From positions 62,001-126,000 of the forward strand of contig CALWVN010000001.1 in NCBI GenBank assembly GCA_944384995.1: 64,000 nt of DNA, read 5' to 3'. Below, in pieces: positions 34,716-43,612 of the stretch (positions are counted from its first letter, which is position 1; every line of letters begins with the position of its first letter). Made by a program: the position numbers and the translations under genes. The DNA is from an uncultured Clostridia bacterium. GTDB lineage: Bacteria; Bacillota; Clostridia; Oscillospirales; Acutalibacteraceae. Under the pieces are notes generated by a model, which was not told where the DNA came from, made no database searches, and worked only from the letters and a program-made list of their open reading frames with translations.

Positions 34716-35993
34716 ATGACAAAGCAACCGTTTACGACCAAGGAAAAATTAGAGGAGATTGCCGCGCAGTTCCCGACCCCGTTCCATCTGTATGACGAAG
34801 CGGGCATTCGCCGTAATGCGCAGGCGCTCAAGGATGCATTTGCGTGGAATAAGGGGTTCAAGGAGTATTTCGCCGTCAAGGCGACACCGAACCCGTTTTT
34901 GATCAAGATCCTGCGCGAATACGGCTGCGGGTGCGACTGCTCCTCGAAAACGGAACTGATGCTCTCGAAAGCCGTCGGCGCGGTGGGGGAGGACGTCATG
35001 TTCTCCTCCAACGACACGCCCGCCGAGGAGTTTCAATATGCCGCCGACATGGGCGCGATCATCAATCTCGACGACATCACGCACATTGAAGTGCTTGAAA
35101 AAACGCTTGGGCGTTTGCCTGAACGCATCTGCTGTCGATACAATCCCGGCGGGGAGTTTAAGATCACCACGGACATCATGGACAACCCCGGTGAAGCGAA
35201 ATACGGTATGACTACAGAGCAGATCTTTGATGCGTTCCGTATTTTAAAGGCAAAGGGTGTCAAGGAATTCGGCATCCATGCGTTTTTGGCGAGCAACACC
35301 GTCACGAATGCGTATTACCCTGTATTGGCGGGCGTTTTGTTCGATCTTGCGGTTCGGCTGCAAAAGGAAACGGGTGCAAATATCCGCTTTATCAATCTGT
35401 CGGGTGGTGTCGGCATTCCCTATCGCCCCGACCAAGAGCCCAACGACATCGCCGAGATCGGGAAAGGTGTCAAAGAGGTCTATGACCGCATCCTTGTGCC
35501 GGCGGGTATGGGCGACGTGTCGATCTTCACGGAGCTCGGCAGATTTATGATAGGTCCCTACGGCGCACTGGTAACGCGCGTCATTAACGAAAAGCACACC
35601 TATAAGGAATATATCGGTGTGGATGCCTGCGCCGCTAACCTGATGCGACCTGCCATGTACGGCGCATATCACCACATCACGGTTATGGGCAAGGAAAACG
35701 AGCCCGCAACCTGCACCTACGACGTGACCGGCTCGCTTTGTGAGAACAACGACAAATTCGCCGTGGACCGCGCGCTGCCGAAGATCGACATCGGCGACCT
35801 GCTTTATATCCATGACACGGGTGCGCACGGCTTTTCCATGGGCTATAACTACAACGGCAAGCTGCGTTCAGCGGAGATCCTGCTGAAAGAAAACGGGGAC
35901 TTTGAGATGATCCGCCGCGCCGAAACGCCCAAGGATTATTTCGCCACATTTGACTGCTTTCCCGCATTTTACGAAAAGGTTTTGAACGCATAA
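34716..35993 (+). CDS. lysA: Diaminopimelate decarboxylase
   Basis: 425 residues from the ATG at 34716, which follows GGAGG (34706-34710); the ATG at 34704 precedes that site and is rejected. The alanine-racemase-type barrel has the pyridoxal-phosphate Lys in YFAVKATPNP, a glycine-rich LSGGVGIPY phosphate site, and later the Cys-containing VDACAANLMRP region. It makes lysine from meso-diaminopimelate, the last lysine step. It follows engB by 13 bases and precedes dnaE by 14, probably in one transcript. Confidence 0.94.
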   Translation: MTKQPFTTKEKLEEIAAQFPTPFHLYDEAGIRRNAQALKDAFAWNKGFKEYFAVKATPNPFLIKILREYGCGCDCSSKTELMLSKAVGAVGEDVMFSSNDTPAEEFQYAADMGAIINLDDITHIEVLEKTLGRLPERICCRYNPGGEFKITTDIMDNPGEAKYGMTTEQIFDAFRILKAKGVKEFGIHAFLASNTVTNAYYPVLAGVLFDLAVRLQKETGANIRFINLSGGVGIPYRPDQEPNDIAEIGKGVKEVYDRILVPAGMGDVSIFTELGRFMIGPYGALVTRVINEKHTYKEYIGVDACAANLMRPAMYGAYHHITVMGKENEPATCTYDVTGSLCENNDKFAVDRALPKIDIGDLLYIHDTGAHGFSMGYNYNGKLRSAEILLKENGDFEMIRRAETPKDYFATFDCFPAFYEKVLNA

Positions 35994-36007
35994 AACGAGG
36001 TGTCGGT

Positions 36008-39000
36008 ATGGCGTTTACGCACCTGCATCTGCACACGGAATACAGCCTCCTCGACGGCGCCTGCCGCCTCGGGGAGCTTTGTGCTGCCGCAAAAGACCTG
36101 GGCATGACCTCGCTTGCCATGACCGACCACGGCAACATGTACGGTGCGGTCGAATTTTATAAGGCGGCAAAGGCGAACAGCGTCAAACCGATCATCGGGT
36201 GTGAGGTCTATGTTGCGCCGCGTAAGCTAACCGATAAAGTCCACGGGCTGGATTCCGAACGCTATCACTTGGTGCTTTTGTGCGAAAATGAGACAGGTTA
36301 TAAAAACCTGATCCATATGGTATCGCGTTCTTGGGTGGACGGGTTCTATGTCCGTCCGCGTGTGGACAAGGAACTTCTGGAAGCTCATCACGAGGGGCTG
36401 ATCGCCCTGTCGGCTTGCCTTGCCGGGGAGATCCCGCGCAAACTCACGGCAGGTGACTTTGAGGGCGCAAAAGAAACGGCGCTTTGGTACAACCGTGTGT
36501 TCGGGCAGGGGAATTATTACCTCGAATTGCAGGACCACGGGCTTCCCGAGCAGCAGGCGATCCTCCCGCAGCTTGTGCGCCTGTCGCAAGAAACGGGTAT
36601 TCCCTGCGTCGCGACCAACGACGTGCATTATATCCATAAGTCGGACGCCAAAACACAAAAGGTGCTCATCTGCATCCAGACCAACCACACCATCGATGAG
36701 GACACAGGGCTGGAGTTTTCCACCGATGAATTTTATTTGAAGTCCGAAGAAGAAATGCGCGAGCGTTTTGCTTTTGCGCCCGAGGCCTTGGAAAATACCG
36801 CATTGATTGCCGAACGCTGCAATGTGGAATTTGAATTCGGCAAAACCAAGCTGCCGCGCTTCGACGTGCCGAACGGCGAAGACCATTTTACCTATTTCCG
36901 CGACCGCTGCTATGCAGGCCTTCGGCAGCACTGCGGTGAAAACCCGCCCGAAGCCTATACCCGGCGACTCGAACATGAGCTGTTGGTCATTCGGGATATG
37001 GGGTATGTCGATTACTTTTTGATCGTAGCAGACTTTATTGCCTATGCGAAATCGCAGGGTATCCCCGTCGGGCCCGGGCGCGGCTCGGGGGCAGGCAGCC
37101 TTGCGGCATACTGTATGGGTATTACGGGCATCGACCCCATGCAGTACAACCTCATTTTTGAACGCTTTTTAAACCCGGAGCGCGTCAGTATGCCCGATAT
37201 CGACGTGGATTTCTGCTATGAGCGCCGTGAAGAAGTAATCAACTACGTGATCCGAAAATACGGTGCCGACCATGTGGCGCAGATTGTTACCTTCGGTACA
37301 ATGGCGGCGCGCGCGGCGGTACGCGATGTCGGGCGTGCGCTCGGAATGCCCTATAACACGGTGGATGGCGTTTCTAAGCAGATTCCGCGGGAATTGGGCA
37401 TCACCATTAACAAAGCGCTGCAAAAAAACAGCGAGCTGCGCGCCATGTACGAGCGGGATGAAAAAATTCGGGAGCTTCTTGACACGGCAAAGCGTGTGGA
37501 GGGCATGCCGCGCCATGCATCCACGCATGCGGCGGGCGTGGTGATCACCGACCGCCCCGTGCGCGAATACGTGCCGCTTGCGCGCAACGACGACGCGGTC
37601 GTGACACAGTTCACCATGACCGCCATTGAAGAACTTGGGCTTCTCAAAATGGATTTCCTTGGGCTTCGCACGCTGACGGTCATCCACGATGCCGAGCAGA
37701 TGATCCGCGCACACACGCCTGATTTTGATATCGATAAGATCCCGATGGATGACGACGCGACCTATCAGATGTTTTCCAAAGGGCAGACCTACGGCGTGTT
37801 CCAGTGTGAATCCGCGGGCTTGCGCAGTGTCCTTACCAGATTAAAACCACGCAATCTTGAGGACATCATCGCGGTGATCTCCCTGTACCGGCCCGGCCCC
37901 ATGGACTCCATTGACGATTATATTGCCAACCGCCACGATCCGAGCCGCATTCACTATAAAACCCCGCTTCTAAAACCGATTTTGGACGTGACCTACGGCT
38001 GCATGGTCTACCAGGAACAGGTCATGGAAATCTTCCGCACCCTTGCGGGCTACTCGTTCGGCAGGGCGGACATCGTCCGCCGCGCCATGTCCAAAAAAAA
38101 GCATAAGGTCATGGAGGAGGAACGCCATAACTTTATTTACGGGTTGAAAAATCCGGACGGCACCACAGCGTGCTGCGGCTGTGTGGCAAACGGCATTGAT
38201 GAGAAAACGGCGAACAGCATTTTTGATGATATGTCGTCGTTCGCGTCGTATGCGTTCAATAAATCCCACTCCGCCGCCTATGCGGTCGTGGCGTACCGCA
38301 CCGCTTACCTCAAGTGCCATTATCCGGGTGAATTTATGGCGGCGCTCTTAACCAGCGTGATCGATGACGCGACCAAAATTTCCCTGTATATTGCCGACTG
38401 CATGCGTCTCGGGATCCGCACGTTGCCGCCGGACGTCAACCGCAGCGGGCAGTCCTTTGCGCCTGAGGGACGCGCCATTCGGTTCGGATTGCTTGCTATT
38501 AAAAATTTAGGCAAGGGCTTTATTACCGCCATTTTGGAGGAACGCAAAAAGAACGGCGCGTATACGAACTTTTATGATTTCTGCAAACGTCTGTACGGTA
38601 AGGAATTCAACAAACGCGCCGTCGAGGGACTTGTCAAAAGCGGCGCGCTTGACGGCTTGGATCTCAACCGCCGCGAGATGCTGCAAAACCTGCCCGTCGT
38701 GACCGCCGCACTCGATGCGGAAAGCCGCCGCAATTTAGACGGTCAGTTGGACTTGTTCTCCATCGGACAGTCTCAGCCCCTCTCTTTGGCGCCGGAATAC
38801 AGCCGTTGCTCGGAATTCCCCGCCGAGGAGCTCTTGCAAATGGAAAAAGAGGCGACGGGACTTTACCTTTCGGGACATCCGATGGCGGCATATGCCCCGC
38901 TTGCCGAAAAACTGGGTACAATTCCGGTTTCCGAACTGTTGGAGGCGGGGGAAGACGCGACGGACATGCACCGCGACGGCAGCACAGTCACACTGCTTGC

Positions 39001-39523
39001 CATTGTAACGGCGGTCAAGCGCAAGACGACGAAAAACGACGACACGATGGCATTTGTCACGGTCGAGGATATTTACGGCAGCATAGAGCTTCTGGTGTTC
39101 CCAAAGGTCTATGCGCAATATTCGCACCTGCTGACCACGGGAAGTGTCATTTATGTGCGCGGACGGCTCTCGCTTCGGGAGGATGAAAGCCCGAAGGTCT
39201 TGCCCGACCGCATTTCTCCGCCGCCCGATGCAAACGCCGTCTCGCCGCAAGCTTCCGCAGCAGCACCTGCCGCCGCAAAACAGAATGAGCGGCAGCCGCA
39301 GCAGATTCGGCAGGGGCTTTTCCTTTTGATCGACTCCGCAAACAGCGCGCAGGATAAAAAGGTCAAGAACCTGCTTTCAATCTTTGAAGGGCAGATCCCC
39401 GTGTATCTCTGCTACAACGATACGCGCAAAAAATTCGTGACCTCCCGAGGAACGGACATGAATGAACCGCTTTTGTCTGAATTACGCCGCTTGCTCGGGG
39501 AAAAAGGCGTGCTGCTGCGCTGA
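36008..39523 (+). CDS. dnaE: DNA polymerase III alpha subunit, DnaE type
   Basis: 1,171 residues, ATG preceded by CGAGGTG. Order: PHP domain (HLHTEYSLLDGA at the start, with metal-binding His residues intact), the polymerase palm with the catalytic Asp residues in PDIDVDFCYERRE, fingers with GPGRGSGAGSLAAYC, a helix-hairpin-helix region and a C-terminal OB fold (about 985-1070). In Firmicutes DnaE works beside PolC at the replication fork, extending RNA primers. Length and motif order are normal for the family. Confidence 0.97.
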   Translation: MAFTHLHLHTEYSLLDGACRLGELCAAAKDLGMTSLAMTDHGNMYGAVEFYKAAKANSVKPIIGCEVYVAPRKLTDKVHGLDSERYHLVLLCENETGYKNLIHMVSRSWVDGFYVRPRVDKELLEAHHEGLIALSACLAGEIPRKLTAGDFEGAKETALWYNRVFGQGNYYLELQDHGLPEQQAILPQLVRLSQETGIPCVATNDVHYIHKSDAKTQKVLICIQTNHTIDEDTGLEFSTDEFYLKSEEEMRERFAFAPEALENTALIAERCNVEFEFGKTKLPRFDVPNGEDHFTYFRDRCYAGLRQHCGENPPEAYTRRLEHELLVIRDMGYVDYFLIVADFIAYAKSQGIPVGPGRGSGAGSLAAYCMGITGIDPMQYNLIFERFLNPERVSMPDIDVDFCYERREEVINYVIRKYGADHVAQIVTFGTMAARAAVRDVGRALGMPYNTVDGVSKQIPRELGITINKALQKNSELRAMYERDEKIRELLDTAKRVEGMPRHASTHAAGVVITDRPVREYVPLARNDDAVVTQFTMTAIEELGLLKMDFLGLRTLTVIHDAEQMIRAHTPDFDIDKIPMDDDATYQMFSKGQTYGVFQCESAGLRSVLTRLKPRNLEDIIAVISLYRPGPMDSIDDYIANRHDPSRIHYKTPLLKPILDVTYGCMVYQEQVMEIFRTLAGYSFGRADIVRRAMSKKKHKVMEEERHNFIYGLKNPDGTTACCGCVANGIDEKTANSIFDDMSSFASYAFNKSHSAAYAVVAYRTAYLKCHYPGEFMAALLTSVIDDATKISLYIADCMRLGIRTLPPDVNRSGQSFAPEGRAIRFGLLAIKNLGKGFITAILEERKKNGAYTNFYDFCKRLYGKEFNKRAVEGLVKSGALDGLDLNRREMLQNLPVVTAALDAESRRNLDGQLDLFSIGQSQPLSLAPEYSRCSEFPAEELLQMEKEATGLYLSGHPMAAYAPLAEKLGTIPVSELLEAGEDATDMHRDGSTVTLLAIVTAVKRKTTKNDDTMAFVTVEDIYGSIELLVFPKVYAQYSHLLTTGSVIYVRGRLSLREDESPKVLPDRISPPPDANAVSPQASAAAPAAAKQNERQPQQIRQGLFLLIDSANSAQDKKVKNLLSIFEGQIPVYLCYNDTRKKFVTSRGTDMNEPLLSELRRLLGEKGVLLR

Positions 39524-39553
39524 ACTGCATTTTGTTGAAAAAACAGGAATTAC

Positions 39554-39581
39554 TTGACAACCGCACGGATTCGTGTATTAT
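39554..39581 (+). promoter_or_regulatory. Promoter of pfkA-aroK
   Basis: TTGACA (39554-39559), 16-base spacer, TATTAT (39576-39581). The leader to the start codon is about 95 bases long and shows no known riboswitch. Confidence 0.75.
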
Positions 39582-39680
39582 ATAACAGCGCCTTATTCTT
39601 TGTGCTTTTCGGCGCAAGTTTTGTAATTCGTTTGCATGGGCTTTATCTATTTCCATAAATATATCATGAGGTGACGAAAG

Positions 39681-40643
39681 ATGAAAACGATCGGTGTTTT
39701 GACAAGCGGCGGTGACGCGCCGGGCATGAACGCAGCGATCCGTGCAGTGGTGCGCTCCGGCTGTGAAAACGGCTTTCGCGTGATGGGCATTCGCCGTGGT
39801 TACAACGGGCTTATGTACGGCGATATGTATGAAATGAATTTGAGAAGTGTCTCCAATATCATCAACCGCGGCGGCACGATCCTGTATTCTGCGCGCAGCC
39901 CCGAATTCAAAACCGAAGAGGGTATGCAGAAAGCCATCGACGTTTGCAAAGAGGTCGATATGCAGGGGATCGTCGTCATCGGCGGCGACGGCTCTTTCCG
40001 CGGTGCACGCGACCTTTCGCTGCGCGGCGTGCCCTGTGTCGGCATCCCCGGCACGATCGACAACGACATCGCCTGCTGCGACTATACGATCGGTTATGAT
40101 ACTGCAATGAACACGGTCATGGAAATGGTTGACCGCTTGCGTGATACGTCCGAATCCCATGACCGCTGCTCGGTCGTGGAGGTCATGGGCAGAAAAGCGG
40201 GGTATATCGCGCTCAACGCCGGTATCGCCTGCGGCGCAACGACGATCCTGATCCCCGAAGTGCCGTTTGATTTTGAACGCGATGTGATCGAGCGCATGCG
40301 CCGTACGCAGAAGGCGGGTAAGCGCCACTTTATCATTATTGTTGCCGAGGGTGTCGGCGGCGTGCAGGAAATGTCGGAACGCATTCAGCGTGAAACGGGT
40401 GTGGAATCCCGCGCAACGATCCTCGGCCATGTGCAGCGCGGCGGTTCGCCCACCGTGCGCGACCGTGTTGCCGGCAGCCAGATGGGCTACCGCGCGGTCG
40501 AGCTTCTGAAAGAAGGCACGGGTAACCGTGTTGTCGCCATGCAAAAGGATCAGATCTTCGATTTCGATATCTTTGAGGCGCTGAACATGAAAAAGTCCAT
40601 CGATCTCGATCTGTACCGCGTCGCGCACGAAATCTCCATCTGA
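39681..40643 (+). CDS. pfkA: ATP-dependent 6-phosphofructokinase
   Basis: 320 residues, the usual bacterial length. Motifs: LTSGGDAPGMNAAIRA (ATP site), GGDGSFRGA, GIPGTIDND (catalytic Asp) and later GHVQRGGSPT. The enzyme phosphorylates fructose 6-phosphate at the committed step of glycolysis. GAGGTGA precedes the ATG. Its stop overlaps the next start by one base (TGATG), so aroK translation is likely coupled. Confidence 0.96.
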   Translation: MKTIGVLTSGGDAPGMNAAIRAVVRSGCENGFRVMGIRRGYNGLMYGDMYEMNLRSVSNIINRGGTILYSARSPEFKTEEGMQKAIDVCKEVDMQGIVVIGGDGSFRGARDLSLRGVPCVGIPGTIDNDIACCDYTIGYDTAMNTVMEMVDRLRDTSESHDRCSVVEVMGRKAGYIALNAGIACGATTILIPEVPFDFERDVIERMRRTQKAGKRHFIIIVAEGVGGVQEMSERIQRETGVESRATILGHVQRGGSPTVRDRVAGSQMGYRAVELLKEGTGNRVVAMQKDQIFDFDIFEALNMKKSIDLDLYRVAHEISI

Positions 40644-41158
40644 TGCGCAATATCGTTCTGATCGGTATGCCCGCCAGCGGCAAAAGTACCGTGGGCGTGC
40701 TGCTTGCCAAAACGCTCGGTATCGGCTTCTGTGATACGGATCTGCTTATTCAGCAGCGCGAGCGCCGCCTTTTACAGCAGATTATTGACGAGGACGGCAT
40801 TGAGGCGTTTCTCGACGCGGAACGCGATGCGGTATTGTCGCTTGATTGTTCCGACACGGTCATTGCCACGGGCGGCAGCGTCGTCTTTCGCGAAGAAGCG
40901 ATGCGGAAGCTGAAGGAAAACGGCATCATCGTGTTTTTGGATGTCCCGCTTGACGAAGTGCAAAAAAGGCTGCAAAACATAAAAACGCGCGGCGTTGCGG
41001 CGAAAAAGGGCGAGAGTATCGCTGACATCTATAATGAGCGTCTGCCGCTTTACAGCACCTACGCGGACATAACCGTTTGTGTACATCCGGGCACACCGGA
41101 AGATGCCGTCTGTGAATTGCTTTCGGCTTTGCAAAAAACGGCAACATTGGCACTTTGA
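40643..41158 (+). CDS. aroK: Shikimate kinase
   Basis: 171 residues with Walker A GMPASGKST, the shikimate-binding DTD after strand two, GGS in ATGGSVVF, and an Arg-containing lid region. It phosphorylates shikimate on the way to chorismate and the aromatic amino acids. The start ATG overlaps the pfkA stop by one base. A strong terminator follows at 41189. Confidence 0.93.
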   Translation: MRNIVLIGMPASGKSTVGVLLAKTLGIGFCDTDLLIQQRERRLLQQIIDEDGIEAFLDAERDAVLSLDCSDTVIATGGSVVFREEAMRKLKENGIIVFLDVPLDEVQKRLQNIKTRGVAAKKGESIADIYNERLPLYSTYADITVCVHPGTPEDAVCELLSALQKTATLAL

Positions 41159-41188
41159 ACGTTTAAAATTCAAAATTCTGCAAAAAAT

Positions 41189-41247
41189 AGACTTTACGGC
41201 TGATTGAAAACCATTCAGGTCAATTTCCGCCGTAAAGTCTTTTTTTT
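41189..41247 (+). terminator. Terminator of pfkA-aroK
   Basis: Perfect 12-base outer stem (AGACTTTACGGC and its complement) around a 28-base partly paired interior, then seven or more T. Confidence 0.85.
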
Positions 41248-41317
41248 ACCGCAAATAAAGCGGTTTGATTCGCATACAGTATTAGTGCGGCCGCAAGGTC
41301 GCGTGCGGAGGTGAAAA

Positions 41318-42577
41318 ATGAAGAAGCTCTTCCATTTTTTCAGCCTTTTCGGCTTATGTATCGCCTCTGTCATCTTTGCATTCGTGTTATTCGGCGAGAT
41401 CACGATTCCCGACAGTATTCAGCTTTTGGAAAACGAAGAGATTCATGTCAACGGCATTTACTCGTTGAAGAGTTCGCAAGAAGGGGAAAAGGATGCTTCT
41501 GCGGCCTCGGTAGCTTCGGTCTCTTCCGAAAAGCCCGGCAGCTATACGGTGGAGGTCTCTGTCTTTAACACGATCCCGGTCAAATCCTCGACCGTTACGG
41601 TCAGCAAGCGGCAGTATGTCGTGCCCAGCGGCGACATTTTCGGCGTGAAGATCTACACGGACGGTGTGCTGGTTGTCGGTATGGACGACGTGTTTACGGC
41701 AAGCGGCGCCGTGAACCCCGCAAAGGATGCGGGGCTTGAGATCGGCGACGCCATACTCGCAGTGGACGGCAAAACCGTAGATACGACTGCAGCGCTTACC
41801 GAAGCGCTGCACAGCGGCGCCGGGCAAGTCCGCGTACAGGTGCGGCGTGACAGCGAGATCTTTGAGTCCGTTTTGACACTTGCAGTTTCCGAAAACGACG
41901 GTGGCTTAAAAGCAGGCCTTTGGGTGCGTGACAGCACCGCAGGCGTAGGTACCTTGACCTTTTATAACCCGCAGACCGGTGTGTTCGGCGGGCTGGGCCA
42001 CGCCATATGTGACCTGGATACCGGCACGGTCATGCCCTTAAAAAGCGGCGTCGCGGTGGAAACGGTCATCAGCGGCTGCTATAAGGGCAGCGCCGGGGTC
42101 ACGGGTGAGCTGTGCGGCGTGTTCCAGGAAAAAACGCTCGGGGAGCTGTACGCAAACTGCGATGCCGGCGTTTACGGATGCTTGGCGGAGTTTGACACCT
42201 CTGCGGTATCTTTGCCCGTCGCTACAAAGAACGAGGTAAAAACCGGATACGCGCAAATCATTTCCACGGTTGACGACTCCGGGCCGCACTATTATGATGT
42301 TCAGATCGTTAAGGTTTACCCAAATTCTGATGAGAACGGTAAAAATATGATCGTTGAAGTCACAGATGAGGACTTGATTGCAAAAACGGGTGGTATTATC
42401 CAAGGAATGAGTGGCAGCCCTATTATTCAAGACGGTATGCTCGTCGGTGCGGTGACTCACGTATTCGTCAACAATGCGCTTCAAGGGTACGGCATTTTTG
42501 CAGAAACCATGCTCAAAGAATCCCAATCCGTGGAAACGGCTGAGCTTGAGCAAGAGGCAAAGGCGCAGGTGGCTTAG
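41318..42577 (+). CDS. spoIVB: SpoIVB sporulation serine peptidase
   Basis: 419 residues, ATG preceded by GGAGGTGA. One N-terminal membrane segment (about 7-28), a beta region, a PDZ domain (about 100-190; NPAKDAGLEIGDAILAVDGK) and an S55 peptidase domain with the catalytic His in GGLGHAICD and Ser365 in GMSGSPI. SpoIVB is made in the forespore and cuts SpoIVFA to switch on the mother-cell sigma-K pathway. Adjacent spo0A is the order seen in Bacillus and Clostridia. Presence of this gene supports a spore-forming lineage. Confidence 0.96.
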   Translation: MKKLFHFFSLFGLCIASVIFAFVLFGEITIPDSIQLLENEEIHVNGIYSLKSSQEGEKDASAASVASVSSEKPGSYTVEVSVFNTIPVKSSTVTVSKRQYVVPSGDIFGVKIYTDGVLVVGMDDVFTASGAVNPAKDAGLEIGDAILAVDGKTVDTTAALTEALHSGAGQVRVQVRRDSEIFESVLTLAVSENDGGLKAGLWVRDSTAGVGTLTFYNPQTGVFGGLGHAICDLDTGTVMPLKSGVAVETVISGCYKGSAGVTGELCGVFQEKTLGELYANCDAGVYGCLAEFDTSAVSLPVATKNEVKTGYAQIISTVDDSGPHYYDVQIVKVYPNSDENGKNMIVEVTDEDLIAKTGGIIQGMSGSPIIQDGMLVGAVTHVFVNNALQGYGIFAETMLKESQSVETAELEQEAKAQVA

Positions 42578-42615
42578 GGTGTGCGGTGCGCAGTACCGCG
42601 CACCCTTTGTTTTTT
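42576..42615 (+). terminator. Terminator of spoIVB
   Basis: AGGGTGTGCGGT pairs with ACCGCGCACCCT (one G-U pair), loop of seven bases, followed by TTGTTTTTT. It starts at the last bases of the spoIVB stop codon. Confidence 0.85.
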
Positions 42616-42695
42616 GCAAAAAATCGCTGTGCGCTGCGCGGTTTGACTCTTCCTGTTTGATCGCGGATTTTTTTGCGTGATTTGCAAATTTTTAC

Positions 42696-42724
42696 TTGCC
42701 AAATAATACCATATATGGTAAAAT
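42696..42724 (+). promoter_or_regulatory. Promoter of spo0A with palindrome between its boxes
   Basis: TTGCCA (42696-42701), 17-base spacer, TAAAAT (42719-42724). A perfect 14-base palindrome TACCATATATGGTA (42706-42719) fills most of the spacer and touches the -10 box, so a protein bound there would block transcription. Confidence 0.65.
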
Positions 42725-42756
42725 ATGGCAGAAATCAAAACAGGAGGTTGTTTTCA

Positions 42757-43536
42757 TTGGAAAAAACATTGAAAATTTTGTTTACGGAGGAGCAAAACAG
42801 CTTCGGGCGCAGCTGCACGCAGGTGCTCAAAGACAAGGGGTTTGACGTAAAGCTTACACCGAAAAACGGTTCGGAAGTCTTGCGTCTTTTGCAAAGTGAG
42901 CAGCCTGACGTGTTGATCATGGATGCGATCATGGCTTCGGTCGATGCGCTCGGTGTCTTGAACCAGCTCAAGAAAAACCCACCGAAAAAACGCCCGATCA
43001 TCATGGTGATTTCGGGCGTGGACAACCAGCGCTTTGAAAATGAAGTGCTGCAGGCCGGCGCGGATTACTATTTTCTCAAGCCATTTGATGTACAGATGCT
43101 TGCAGAACGTGTTGCGATGATGACATCCTGGCAGCTTTCGGGCGGGAAAATGGATGTATCTGCTTCGCCGCATATCAGCGACTCGGAGCTGGAAGTGCTT
43201 GTCAGCGATATTATGCGCCAAATCGGCGTTCCAGCGCATATAAAAGGCTATCAGTATCTGCGCGAGGCGATCATCCTCTCCATTCATGATACGGAAATGA
43301 TGAATTCCGTAACAAAGGTTTTGTACCCGACGGTTGCCAAACGCTTCTCTACGACCTCCTCACGGGTGGAGCGCGCCATTCGCCATGCTATCGAAGTTGC
43401 TTGGGATCGCGGCGATGTAGACGTGCTCAGCTCGTATTTCGGATATACCATTCAGAATTCCCGCGGCAAGCCGACCAATTCGGAATTTATTGCCATGATC
43501 AGCGATAAAATGCGGCTGCAGCTGAAAATCGCCTGA
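42757..43536 (+). CDS. spo0A: Sporulation master regulator Spo0A
   Basis: 259 residues from a TTG start at 42757, nine bases after AGGAGG. Translation gives [13 protein letters not shown], in register with Bacillus Spo0A. The receiver domain (1-120) has the phosphate-accepting Asp56, Ser86 and Lys108 in place, but the acidic metal-binding pair, normally Asp-Asp, is Glu11-Glu12. The C-terminal domain (about 145-259) has the long helical Spo0A DNA-binding part ([15 protein letters not shown]). Once phosphorylated it starts sporulation and changes many genes. It follows spoIVB, with its own promoter. Confidence 0.95.
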   Translation: MEKTLKILFTEEQNSFGRSCTQVLKDKGFDVKLTPKNGSEVLRLLQSEQPDVLIMDAIMASVDALGVLNQLKKNPPKKRPIIMVISGVDNQRFENEVLQAGADYYFLKPFDVQMLAERVAMMTSWQLSGGKMDVSASPHISDSELEVLVSDIMRQIGVPAHIKGYQYLREAIILSIHDTEMMNSVTKVLYPTVAKRFSTTSSRVERAIRHAIEVAWDRGDVDVLSSYFGYTIQNSRGKPTNSEFIAMISDKMRLQLKIA

Positions 43537-43550
43537 ATTTATATCAAAGA

Positions 43551-43595
43551 AAAACCCGCCCCGTACTGTTTTTTCAGCACGGGGCGGGCTTTTTG
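43551..43595. terminator. Bidirectional terminator between spo0A and dusB
   Basis: AAAACCCGCCCCGT pairs with a complement ending GGGGCGGGCTTTTT. A-runs and T-runs on both sides serve the two convergent genes. Confidence 0.9.
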
Positions 43596-43612
43596 TTTAG
43601 GTGCTTGATAGT

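Noticed and set aside
39585..39680. The roughly 95-base pfkA leader as a possible riboswitch.
   Set aside because: Only a short imperfect hairpin is visible and no known aptamer core or terminator precedes the start codon.
39363..40628. A 421-codon open frame antisense to pfkA.
   Set aside because: It lies fully across dnaE's end and pfkA, has no ribosome site, and its composition is what reverse frames of codon-biased genes give.
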